DNA from: Meghimatium bilineatum
Taxonomy: Eukaryota > Mollusca > Gastropoda > Stylommatophora > Philomycidae
Direction: 5' to 3'
DNA: 64,000 bases
Assembly (NCBI GenBank): GCA_034231615.1
Contig: CM067316.1
Location: forward strand, 63,883,353-63,947,352
Shown here: positions 56,901-64,000 of the stretch, piece by piece
How the letters are laid out: every line of letters starts with the position of its first letter
Numbering within the stretch: position 1 is the stretch's first letter
Made by a program: the position numbers and the translations under genes
Notes under the pieces: model-generated
What the model saw: only the letters and a program-made list of their open reading frames with translations
What the model was told of the DNA's origin: nothing
The model's database searches: none

Positions 56901-59900
56901 AAGAATAACCAGGGAATACTTACTCAACTATGACATCGCCAGACATGTTCTCATCAAACACCAGCCTATAGGTCATGTCAATGATGTCACCACTTAGATG
57001 CATGACCGTGACCTTGGTTTCTGTATCGTTGCTAAGGAACGCACGCAGACCGTCATTGGAAAAGGTTATCTGAGAAGGCTTGCTCCCAACTGGAATAGTG
57101 AAGAGATGCGCTTGTGTGTACACGTCAAATGCCAATAGGTAATTGTTGGAGTTGCAGAATACCCGTCTTCCGTCGGGTGTAATACTGCACAGATATGACT
57201 TGCCTTCCAATGGGATGATACTTAGAACATTACCTGGACACAAGAAAATAATATTTCTATCAGTAGAGCAGGGGTCATAGAGAAGTCTTCGGAGGCGGTG
57301 GAATGATTGGGGGGGGGGGTGTTACTTAAAGTTAGCCACCTATTTTTTGTGGGTGGTTTTTATCGCTTGTGTGTTGCAGGGGCATGAAAGGGGAGCAAAA
57401 AAAAATAGCAACACTGGTTTACCTTCCATACATGTCTCAAGTGGGAGTGAAACATTACGAGGTGTACAGGTACAGTCTAGCAGAGTATACCACGATTACG
57501 AGGTGTACAGGTTACAGTCTAGCAGAGTGTACCAACATTACGAGGTGTACAGGTTACAGTCTAGCAGAGTGTACCAACATTACGAGGTGTACAGGTTACA
57601 GTCTAGCAGAGTGTACCACGATTACGAGGTGTACAGGTTACAGTCTAGCAGAGTGTACCACGATTACGAGGTGTACAGGTTACAGTCTAGCAGAGTGTAC
57701 CAACATTACGAGGTGTACAGGTTACAGTCTAGCAGAGTGTACCAACATTACGAGGTGTACAGGTTACAGTCTAGCAGAGTGTACCAACATTACGAGGTGT
57801 ACAGGTTACACGTCTAGCAGAGTGTACCAACATTACGAGGTGTACAGGTTACACGTCTAGCAGAGTGTACCAACATTACGAGGTGTACAGGTTACACGTC
57901 TAGCAGAGTGTACCAACATTACGAGGTGTACAGGTTACAGTCTAGCAGAGTATACCACGATTACGAGGTGTACAGGTTACAGTCTAGCAGAGTGTACCAA
58001 CATTACGAGGTGTACAGGTTACACGTCTAGCAGAGTGTACCAACATTACGAGGTGTACAGGTTATAGTCTAGCAGAGTGTACCAACATTACGAGGTGTAC
58101 AGGTTACAGTCTAGCAGAGTGTACCACGATTACGAGGTGTACAGGTTACAGTCTAGCAGAGTGTACCAACATTACGAGGTGTACAGGTTACAGTCTAGCA
58201 GAGTGTACCAACATTACGAGGTGTACAGGTTACAGTCTAGCAGAGTGTACCAACATTACGAGGTGTACAGGTTACAGTCTAGCAGAGTGTACCAACATTA
58301 CGAGGTGTACAGGTTACACGTCTAGCAGAGTGTACCAACATTACGAGGTGTACAGGTTACACGTCTAGCAGAGTGTACCAACATTACGAGGTGTACAGGT
58401 TACACGTCTAGCAGAGTGTACCAACATTACGAGGTGTACAGGTTACAGTCTAGCAGAGTGTACCAACATTACGAGGTGTACAGGTTACACGTCTAGCAGA
58501 GTGTACCAACATTACGAGGTGTACAGGTTACACGTCTAGCAGAGTGTACCAACATTACGAGGTGTACAGGTTACAGTCTAGCAGAGTGTACCAACATTAC
58601 GAGGTGTACAGGTTACAGTCTAGCAGAGTGTACCACGATTACGAGGTGTACAGGTTACAGTCTAGCAGAGTGTACCAACATTACGAGGTGTACAGGTTAC
58701 AGTCTAGCAGATTGTACCAACATTACGAGGTGTACAGGTTACAGTCTAGCAGAGTGTACCTCGATTACGAGGTGTACAGGTTACACGTCTATCAGAGTGT
58801 ACCACGATTACGAGGTGTACAGGTTACAGTCTAGCAGAGTGTACCAACATTACTAACTAAAACATGATGACATTTACAACTTAACTATCTCACGACTTCC
58901 ACGGCGTGTATCTAGTTAAAAGATTAAATTCACAACTTAGTTTACTAAAAGATAATGAAATTCATAAATTAGCTAGCAGATGATATCACAATGATGTAGC
59001 TAAAATATGACATTCACAACTTAGATAGCTAAAGGATGACATTCACAACTCAGATAGCTAAAAGATGACATTCACAACTCAGATAGCTAAAAGATGACAT
59101 TCACAACCTAGTTAGCTAAAATATGATGAAATGCACAACTTAGTTTTCTAACATAATTAAAAACTGAGTAGATTTGGATCAATATGCTGACAAATATAAC
59201 ATAAAATTGATACCCCGAATCCTTACCTGAAGGTATATCGCAGATACACAGAACACTGTTACTTAATGTAACAACAGCACACAGACGATCGTCGGTGACA
59301 CACATGGGTCCTTTCTTGTACAAACTGGACTTTCCTTCGATGTGGTTCATAATGATAATTTGGCTGAGAAACTCTCCAGTCTGGGCGTCGTGGATCTTGA
59401 TTGCTTTTTCTGTAATATGGTCAACAATGATCAAATACATGCCGTCTCGTGTCATGTACAGTTCTCCGATTGATGTGAGTACTGTAGCTGTCAATTCTCC
59501 CTTGTTGATGTCAAACTTGTGCACGTAAGATTCTTCTCTCCTTTTACACAGCAAATACCTGTCTTCATTGAGCAACAGTAAGTGCTCGACGTCAGTTGGA
59601 CACTTAAGCGTGAACTGCAAGGAGCCGCCAGGCACATATTGATAGGGAAAGTTTGGAATAAGTGCGCAGTCTTTGAGACCAATCGTATCACATTGACTAA
59701 TAAGAGATCGAATGTTGGGGTGTGTAGCGTAGTATGGTAACAAGTGTCCACTGATTTCTGTTGGTAGATTTCTCATATCATCTTCTAGAACACGCTCTGA
59801 ATATCTCAAAACGTCTTTCACGAGGTTGACGTCCTCGCTGTGATTTAGGTCAAGGTCTGATAAGACATGGCGAAGAGATAGAGCTTTAGTTTTGTTGTAA

Positions 59901-62900
59901 ATCCATTCATAATTAAAGCAAACTAAATCTTCCAGCTCATTATATCGACCAGCCAGGCTAAGGTGACGAGGAACCTGCTCATACATTCTCCTGTTGAACC
60001 TCATTTTTCTACCTTTATGTCCTCCAAATGTATGAGGCTGAGAAGGTACTTTTCTGTCGGTGCTGTAGGTAGAATTAGAATGCTTGCTGTTATTTGCAGT
60101 TGTACATGGCTTTGCGCGTCCACTCCACGTACCCAAAAAGTAATCCGCCATGTTGGAATGTACTAGACTGACGAGCTCTGGGTCTTTTAAGTAGCGTGTA
60201 GTGACGACATGGTCAAACTTAGAATACTGCCAACACGACAGGGTTACACCACCAACATTCTTTCTAGTTAAAAATAGTTCAACGTCATGTTTTAACGACA
60301 TCCATTTTATATGAGGAATTCTTCTCATTGCAGGATGAAATTCGCAAAAGACTTCATTCAGAACACATTCATCCAATGAGAGAAGATCTTCCATTTCGCA
60401 GTCACTTAATCCTGTAGAAGACGCTGATATGTAGGAGAATGATTGAGAAACTAACATCTGTCCATGTTTTTCTTCCAGACCTTCGCAAAGATTGATTATA
60501 CCATCGTGGCAGTTGTTTGGAAGTTTCAGGCTTTCTGAATGTGTATAGGAAGTAACATCTTTAGCAATGTTTACTAATATATCAACGTACAATTCACATG
60601 GTTCTCTTTCAATAGCACTTCGAAACACCTCCCTCTGCAGTGTGGTTAGTGACCGATTCATCCTTGATAGACTCTCCACAAACAAGTCTTCACATTCATC
60701 AGCAGTGGCTGGTAATATTTCTAGAAAACTCTCTGGGTTTTGTAGCTCCAGTTCGTGTCTCAGATGGTTCAGCAAGCTGTGCTCACTGTTATGAACTATC
60801 AATATCAGTTTGACGCGTGGTGGCAGCACTAGCGGTATCCAACTCAGGTCGAGGGTCGTCTGATCCGGAAGTAGATGATCAATGCCATCCAGTATGACAA
60901 CGAGGCTGCGAACAGAAGATAATGGAACAAACAATATTGAGCGTGAACGTTGATGGATGATAGTCGATATGGTATGGTGTTGGGCGGGATTGTTTTATAT
61001 TGTAATTGTTCTGTGTTACGCTAGCTAGCAACTACATCGGAACTAAGATATGACTTTTCTTCTTCTTCTTTTGCGTTCATTCTCAAACTCCTGCAGATTA
61101 ACAGGATGTAGTCCGGAGAACGGAATGCGTTGTGTCATGGTTTACAGCATTGCTGCGATATCTACTCCTTTCGGCCTGACACATTCGACTTCAGCATGGC
61201 TCTGGGACACTGACCCTATATGGGATGGGACAGTCAGCTCCATCCCATAACCTCCTTAGTCGCCTTTTACGACATGCGTGGAAGGTAAACAGTGTTGCTA
61301 TTCTTTGCTCCCCGTTCGGGCTCCGGCAACACACGGGCGTATAGATATGCCTTTGATACAGCAGTGCTATCATACAACGAAAAGGCGTAGAAAGCCTCAC
61401 AAATTTCACCAAACAACACAATGGAAAACACAATCTACTCCTATTTCTAAACGAAAGTAACACTAAGATTATGACAAGCGACAAAACCACTAACACGATC
61501 TCAATGTCGATCAATAACAGAGAGCTAGAGCGAGTTACTAGTTTCTAATACCTTGGTTCTCTAATAAGCAGCAACGGGGATAATTATTATGAAGGGGTCA
61601 AACTGAGGTTGGCCATTGCAACAAATAAACCGATACAGATGAAAAACATATGGCTGGACTGCAACGAAATAACAAAACAAACTTTCCTTAGAGTTTAAGG
61701 AAATATTCCCAATTGCAATATATACATATGAATCGTGGACAATCACCAATAATTTTTAGAAAAACAATTGCAGCATTTGAAAAATAAATTTTTGCAGAAT
61801 CCTCAGAATACTATGGAGCCAAAAAAAATCACCAAAGAATTGAAAGAAAAAGAAAAGCGGACAAACAGCAAGGTTCTCTGTAAAAACGTACAATATTTTG
61901 GCCATAACAAATGACATGGCAGTCTAGAAAAGACCACACTGGAGGGGATGATGCATGGGAACCAAAACGAGATAGACAAAGACGAAGATGGACACATGAT
62001 ATCAAAGACGAAATGAACATAACACTCACAGAAGTATGGAGATTGGCTCAAGATCATAGAAATTTGGAAAAGCTGTGATGACAGCTACATTCTGTCTAGG
62101 ATATGCTACCTGAAGATGATTAACAACTATATTCTCCGTGCTTTCTACAAGTTTATATATATTATTGTAATATAAAACATACATTATTTATGTTCTAGAA
62201 GTACTTGACCTGTTTGAGTATAGACTAGAACTACTTGACCTGTTTGAGTATATACTAGAACTACTTGAAATGTACTATTATAGATTAGAGCTACTTGGTA
62301 TGTGCTAAGTTATAAATATATCGTTACCAGCATGATCTCTGCACTTTTATTGTAATTTGTTATTTCACATTATTTCATTTATTGTGATTCATCAAATGGG
62401 TATAGAAGCTACCATTCTTGTGCTACAACAGATGGCTGTTATTATGTTATGTAATAACTTTAATAAAATAGAAAAATAAATTAGATGTAATTTATTATAA
62501 TGTAGCATGTACCATGAGCTGGAAGGTACTGTTGTCAGACTCTCTGAGAATAACTTCAAAATCTCCTTCATGTCCGTTAAATTCGGCTGCGAGAATTCTC
62601 TGTCTGTTGTTCTATAAATTTGTGAACATAAACTCAGTAACATTTGTCGTAGGTCTGTTGACTCGGCAGTAAGTCCAATGTATCTCTGTATCACAATATA
62701 GTCTCCTGCATTTGTGTTTTCAATCTGAAAATATCAAAACATTGTTTGAATATTTGTCTAGTCTTGTCACGTTTAGAAAGAAAAAAACACTACACTAATC
62801 TTCTTCTTCTTCTAGGTTCGTTCTCAAACTTCTACATATTAGCATAATGTAACCCAGAGAACAGAATTGTATTCTATAACTATACAAGATGTTTAAACTG

Positions 62901-63528
62901 GAGAAATGTGACAGTCATAGATGGGGGTTTTTTCTCAAGATAATCTAGGGTTATTTCTAAAATGTCAGTGGTAACCATGGTTGAAACTAAATGCATACAC
63001 GGGAATAACAACTGATAAAATGGTAACTCTTCAGCGTTCGTTCTCAATCCCTTTTAGATTAGCAGAATGTATTCCAGAGAATGAAATACTTCGAGTCTTG
63101 GTTTACAACTTGGCTGCGATACCTACGTCTTCCAGCCTAAAAAATCTGACTTCAGAGTGGCTTTTGGATCACTTGGATATATGCGAGTCAACAGCCAATT
63201 TTTTAATCACTTTAACATATGGGATTTAGCAGTTAATTTGGGGATCACGTTGACGTATGGGGTGTCACTCCCGAACCTTCATAGTTGTAAGAGACATGGC
63301 ACGTGATAGTGTTGATATTCTTTGCTCCCCTTATAGGCATCGGCAATACTCGGGATAAATTAAAAGACTTGTTCTTCTCGATGCCCAAAGGAACACTAAT
63401 TTAGCTTAAAATTAAACACAGCTTCACACTAGTCGCATTTACCATCTCAGCTAATCTGGTACCCATTTCCTTAGAGTGGTATATAGTCAGTCTAAGAAAC
63501 ATGCACGGCATCACTGGATGTCTCCTAG
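49671..63528 (-). CDS. NACHT and WD-repeat protein (NWD1/NWD2-like), 3' part
   Basis: Join on the - strand: 63528-63443 (tentative), 62724-62513, 60905-59227, 57233-56924, 55251-55036, 51684-51546, 50924-49671. All junctions are GT-AG and phases agree. About 1,300 residues, ending at TAA 49671. In order: VIQRYIGLTAESTDLRQMLL (the VRFLGT..S region of NWD proteins), Walker B LVVILDGIDHLL, winged-helix/linker with GLSDCEMEDLLSLDE and RRIPHIKW, MADYFLGTWSG, HLSLAGRYNELEDLV, then a WD/quinoprotein-like propeller. NWD proteins are cytoplasmic STAND NTPases; the precise role is unknown. The N-terminus is right of the window. Confidence 0.85.
51160..51350. repeat. 28-bp tandem repeat, about 6 copies
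   Basis: Unit AATATGTGTGTTTCAATTAT followed by ATGTAGAA, in the last intron of the NACHT/WD gene. Confidence 0.92.
51546..51684 (-). CDS. NACHT/WD gene exon (WD blade)
   Basis: Acceptor TTTTTGTTCAACAG, donor GTAAAC. 46 codons plus a shared one: NVYVWQIASGSLVSVMKGHM and GLITSM, a canonical WD motif (VYVW, then GH). Phase 2 in, phase 0 out. Confidence 0.85.
51685..51930 (-). repeat. Diverged repeats of a 3' splice-site region
   Basis: About five copies of a ~33-bp motif that on the - strand reads TTAATTGCCTGTTTTTGTTC, beginning with the real acceptor of the adjacent exon. The downstream copies have GGACAAT instead of AACAG. Confidence 0.7.
52015..52160. repeat. ~38-bp tandem repeat, 4 copies
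   Basis: GTGTATGTCCGACATAAGAC followed by CATCGTTGTTGTAAA, alternating CAGAAG and CATAAG. Confidence 0.9.
52215..52980 (-). mobile_element. Outer LINE, thumb and C-terminal part
   Basis: On the - strand EEIGLNITENKTHEVVVKLN, QGVVKLNNQVIDRDEHFTQL, then VLGYGCERWKSTQAIEKRLD, KYLRKILNIDWKNFVTNES, NIRRKRWQYLGHMFRSDENR, and RTIKNEARTVCINITQELQQ ending CATLATKETD. This continues the RT domain at 53815-54075. Several frameshifts. Confidence 0.75.
52985..53815 (-). mobile_element. RNase H-type LINE fragment nested in the outer LINE
   Basis: On the - strand HDTILYTNGSVTQETKRCGW and GFVAYKMARN (RNase H start, TDGS changed to TNGS), VILLNSQSMLRKIERCMIRN, IITWSDCPCHAGIRGNERAD and VVADKALVNGTKIRK, then a frameshifted segment with HIWECPQRCDACS-like coding. 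The RNase H core order and knuckle are clear; the catalytic Asp change marks decay. Confidence 0.75.
53815..54075 (-). mobile_element. Outer LINE, reverse transcriptase palm (FADD)
   Basis: On the - strand, debris of the W..VKSGVKQ...S region, VDWVM-like coding, then LVDLDFADDITLLSNTRSST with FADDI at 53859-53845. It is followed by the nested RNase H LINE; the frame resumes at 52980 with EEIGLNI. Confidence 0.7.
54076..55035. other. Intron region, origin unknown
   Basis: Mostly AT-rich. 54540-54730 is clearly richer in GC than its surroundings, with CpG sites (GGCGGCGCGCACATC, CAGTCCTCGCGACTATAACA) and two GCGCGC-type sites near 54410 and 54580. No family recognised; it could be the end of an unidentified transposon or a regulatory element. 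Confidence 0.3.
55036..55251 (-). CDS. NACHT/WD gene exon (propeller)
   Basis: Acceptor GTATTTTCAG, donor GTAAAT. Joined codon GAT, then LTVSPDDSMLLIRGNTNLVV, RASCHQSYFTHAKFTRDSKL and VVGAIF. SPDDS and FTRDSKLV are typical blade strands. Phases 2 in and 2 out. Confidence 0.85.
55514..55971 (+). mobile_element. Tc1-like transposase N-terminal fragment
   Basis: 151 codons: HLSTEQRHIVIGRLQTGKSQ, VVFRQFNVVRSTINRFWGRF, QQTGSVADLPRSGRPRVTTP, AEDRFIRLRHIRNRFSSAFS, then VSDHTVSDQLHDVDL. Two helix-turn-helix modules with the PRSGRPR linker are the DNA-binding half of Tc1 transposases. The catalytic DDE half is replaced after RVWFS by a stop. Antisense within a NACHT/WD intron; no terminal inverted repeats identified. 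Confidence 0.8.
56080..56470 (+). mobile_element. LINE C-terminal fragment, strongly decayed
   Basis: TMNKQLENRM, HGQRKK, then KIFWTY, and GRWTEICLG-type debris, in the order of the WT.NK..E.R......W......FGH...G.R tail. It starts with three imperfect ~30-bp repeats of ATGAATGACTCAGAAACATGG. Confidence 0.4.
56471..56718. repeat. 24-bp tandem repeat, about 10 copies
   Basis: Unit GATGACATAGTAGAGACATC followed by ACTT. A multiple of three, so both strands stay open (DIVETSLD and reverse). Confidence 0.95.
56785..56910. repeat. ~19-bp tandem repeat, about 6 copies
   Basis: AAGAATCAAGTCTGATGAA units just after (in gene direction) the NACHT/WD exon ending at 56924. Confidence 0.88.
56924..57233 (-). 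CDS. NACHT/WD gene exon (propeller)
   Basis: Acceptor TTTCTTGTGTCCAG, donor GTAAGT. Coding NVLSIIPLEGKSYLCSITPD, RRVFCNSNNYLLAFDVYTQA, FSNDGLRAFLSNDTETKVTV: two blade patterns (TPDGRRVF, SNDGLRAF). Phases 1 in and 2 out. Upstream ATG-containing open sequence is intronic. Confidence 0.88.
57448..58855. repeat. 42-bp minisatellite, about 33 copies (1.4 kb)
   Basis: Unit CATTACGAGGTGTACAGGTT followed by ACAGTCTAGCAGAGTGTACCAA. Variants: CACGATTACG, and ACACGTCTAG with one extra base, which shifts frame and breaks the open frames. Lies in a NACHT/WD intron. Confidence 0.97.
58856..59145. repeat. ~28-bp degenerate tandem repeat, about 8 copies
   Basis: AAAGATGACATTCACAACTC followed by AGATAGCT units, uniform in the centre (59000-59110) and diverged on the left. 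Confidence 0.85.
59227..60905 (-). CDS. NACHT/WD gene, large exon (Walker B to first blades)
   Basis: Acceptor TTATCTTCTGTTCGCAG, donor GTAAGG. 559 codons. Walker B LVVILDGIDHLL at residues 1-12; PPRVKLILIVHNS (sensor strand) about 28-40; winged-helix region GLSDCEMEDLLSLDECVLNE about 165-184 and RRIPHIKW about 194-201; MADYFLGTWSG about 252-262; HLSLAGRYNELEDLVCFNYE about 314-333; propeller start about 420 with VEHLLLLNEDRYLLCKRREE and ending LCICDIPSG. Order and spacing match NWD1/NWD2. Confidence 0.9.
61056..61337 (-). mobile_element. GAA-tailed SINE-like repeat, full-length-looking copy
   Basis: On the + strand TTCTTCTTCTTTTGCGTTCA, then GGATGTAGTCCGGAGAACGG, GGCCTGACACATTCGACTTC, CATCCCATAACCTCCTTAGT, CGCCTTTTACGACATGCGTG and CAACACACGGGCG at the far end. 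Reference copy for the family (about 280 bp). No convincing pol III boxes seen. Confidence 0.72.
61340..62078 (+). mobile_element. LINE reverse transcriptase C-terminal fragment, decayed
   Basis: RYAFDTAVLSYNEKA (YADD changed to YAFD), NESNTKIMTSDKTTNTISMS, LERVTSF, YLGSLISSNGDN, LRLAIATNKPIQMKNIWLD, then remnants ending WRLAQDHRNLEKL. Family of 19795-20600. Its start abuts the SINE-like element. Confidence 0.68.
62195..62320. repeat. ~30-bp tandem repeat, 4 copies
   Basis: AGAACTACTTGACCTGTTTG followed by AGTATAGACT units, diverging rightward. Confidence 0.87.
62513..62724 (-). CDS. NACHT/WD gene exon (NACHT core)
   Basis: Acceptor GATATTTTCAG, donor GTACAT (weak). Coding IENTNAGDYIVIQRYIGLTA, ESTDLRQMLLSLCSQIYRTT, then KEILKLFSESLTTVPSS. 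VIQRYIG..A.S.DLR.ML.SLC.QI corresponds to the VVRFLGT..S.....L.SLC.Q strand-helix of NWD proteins. Phase 0 in, 2 out. Confidence 0.82.
62808..62880 (-). mobile_element. GAA-tailed SINE-like repeat, short fragment
   Basis: TTCTTCTTCTTCTAGGTTCG, TTCTCAAACTTCTACATATT and TGTAACCCAGAGAACAGAAT: tail end of the family. Confidence 0.5.
63030..63356 (-). mobile_element. GAA-tailed SINE-like repeat, diverged long copy
   Basis: TTCAGCGTTCGTTCTCAATC, ATGTATTCCAGAGAATGAAA, GGTTTACAACTTGGCTGCGA, CTGACTTCAGAGTGGCTTTTG and TATTCTTTGCTCCCC near the end align along the full length of 61056-61337. Confidence 0.6.
63443..63528 (-). CDS. Tentative NACHT/WD exon (P-loop position)
   Basis: Acceptor TTTCCACTTTGCAG and donor GTAAAT flank 86 bases whose only open frame, phase 0 out, reads RRHPVMPCMFLRLTIYHSKE then MGTRLAEM. 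By position this should carry the P-loop, but no GxxGxGKT is present. It may be a diverged exon, or the true exon may lie elsewhere. Confidence 0.4.
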
Positions 63529-63649
63529 CTGCAAAGTGGAAATACGCGTCCCTTTTGATTTGATCCGTATATCCGAAGGGATAATGTTTAAACACCGATT
63601 TAAGTTTTATAAAAATCACACAGATGGTAATTTAAACAGACATCAGTAG

Positions 63650-64000
63650 CAAATAGTAACTGTAGTTGTAGTAGTAGTAATTGTAGTAGTAGCAACAGTA
63701 GTAGTAGTAATTGTAGTAGTAGCAACAGTAGTAGTAGTAATTGTAGTAGTAGCAACAGTAGTAGTAGTAATTGTAGTAGTAGCAACAGTAGTAGTAGTAG
63801 TAATTGTAGTAGTAGCAACAGTAGTAGTAGTAATTGTAGTAGTAGCAACAGTAGTAGTAGTAATTGTAGTAGTAGCAACAGTAGTAGTAGTAATTGTAGT
63901 AGTAACAACAGTAGTAGTAGTAGTAGCAACAGTAGTAGTAGTAATTGTAGTAGTAGCAACAGTAGTAGTAGTAATTGTAGTAGTAGTAATTGTAGTAGTA
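63650..64000. repeat. (GTA)n trinucleotide array with AATT and CAACA interruptions
   Basis: GTAGTAGTAATTGTAGTAGT followed by AGCAACAGTAGTAGTA in a regular ~39-bp period, cut by the window end. Reads as Leu/Gln runs on the - strand, not a gene. Confidence 0.95.

Larger units (their letters stand above)
60906..62512 (-). other. NACHT/WD intron holding a SINE-like and a LINE copy
   Basis: GT-AG intron with phase 2. Besides the elements at 61056-61337 and 61340-62078 and the 30-bp repeat at 62195-62320 there is nothing else recognisable. Confidence 0.6.

Noticed and set aside
57347..58834. Repetitive frames YRLQSSRVYQHYEV
   Set aside because: 42-bp minisatellite inside a NACHT/WD intron; frames break wherever the extra base in ACACGTCTAG occurs.

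Overview
This is a eukaryotic, almost certainly animal, window. It is AT-rich, has long introns with GT-AG junctions, and is crowded with minisatellites, LINE fragments, Penelope-like GIY-YIG endonuclease pieces, Tc1/mariner and piggyBac remnants and tRNA-derived SINEs. A FYB/ADAP-type SH3 adaptor gene, an NWD-type NACHT/WD gene and this transposon mixture point to a lophotrochozoan, most probably a mollusc. That assignment is inference. No bacterial-style genes, rRNA or CRISPR arrays were found.

Two host genes can be assembled by splicing. On the + strand, positions 561-18288 carry the last five coding exons (111 residues) of an FYB/ADAP-like adaptor: a helically extended SH3 domain followed by two tyrosine motifs, PVYDDVP and EIYEECP. 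On the - strand, positions 63528 to 49671 carry six firm exons and one tentative exon of a NACHT and WD-repeat protein (NWD1/NWD2 type): end of the NACHT P-loop region, Walker B, winged-helix/linker region and a long WD propeller. It has a stop codon and an AATAAA signal. Both genes run off the window at their 5' ends and converge on the middle.

Layout. 1-18300: adaptor gene; its 10.7-kb intron 2 holds a 3.2-kb 57-bp satellite, trinucleotide arrays, a Penelope fragment and SINEs. 18300-28800: intergenic, with a LINE abutting a spliced piggyBac pseudogene, a degenerate 20-bp array, RNase H and LINE fragments and a mariner remnant. 28820-40980: a 12-kb satellite of a ~46-48-bp monomer with a variable C tract, which gives stop-free frames of up to 1883 codons that are not genes. 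40985-49500: LINE fragments, a hAT-like end, several minisatellites including a 16-bp array of 1.2 kb, and a tRNA SINE. 49500-64000: the NACHT/WD gene, whose introns hold nested LINEs, a Tc1 fragment, a 42-bp array of 1.4 kb and SINE-like copies.

The best-supported items of interest are the adaptor gene with its phosphotyrosine-type tail, the structure of the 12-kb satellite (frame-neutral, G-run-bearing, ~4.4-kb higher-order duplication, possible seed monomers outside it), SINE/LINE tail sharing, a piggyBac gene with a frame-preserving intron, and a clear LINE-in-LINE nest. I see no convincing sign of a wholly new molecular system. Clade names for LINE fragments are approximate because they rest on reading short C-terminal motifs by eye.
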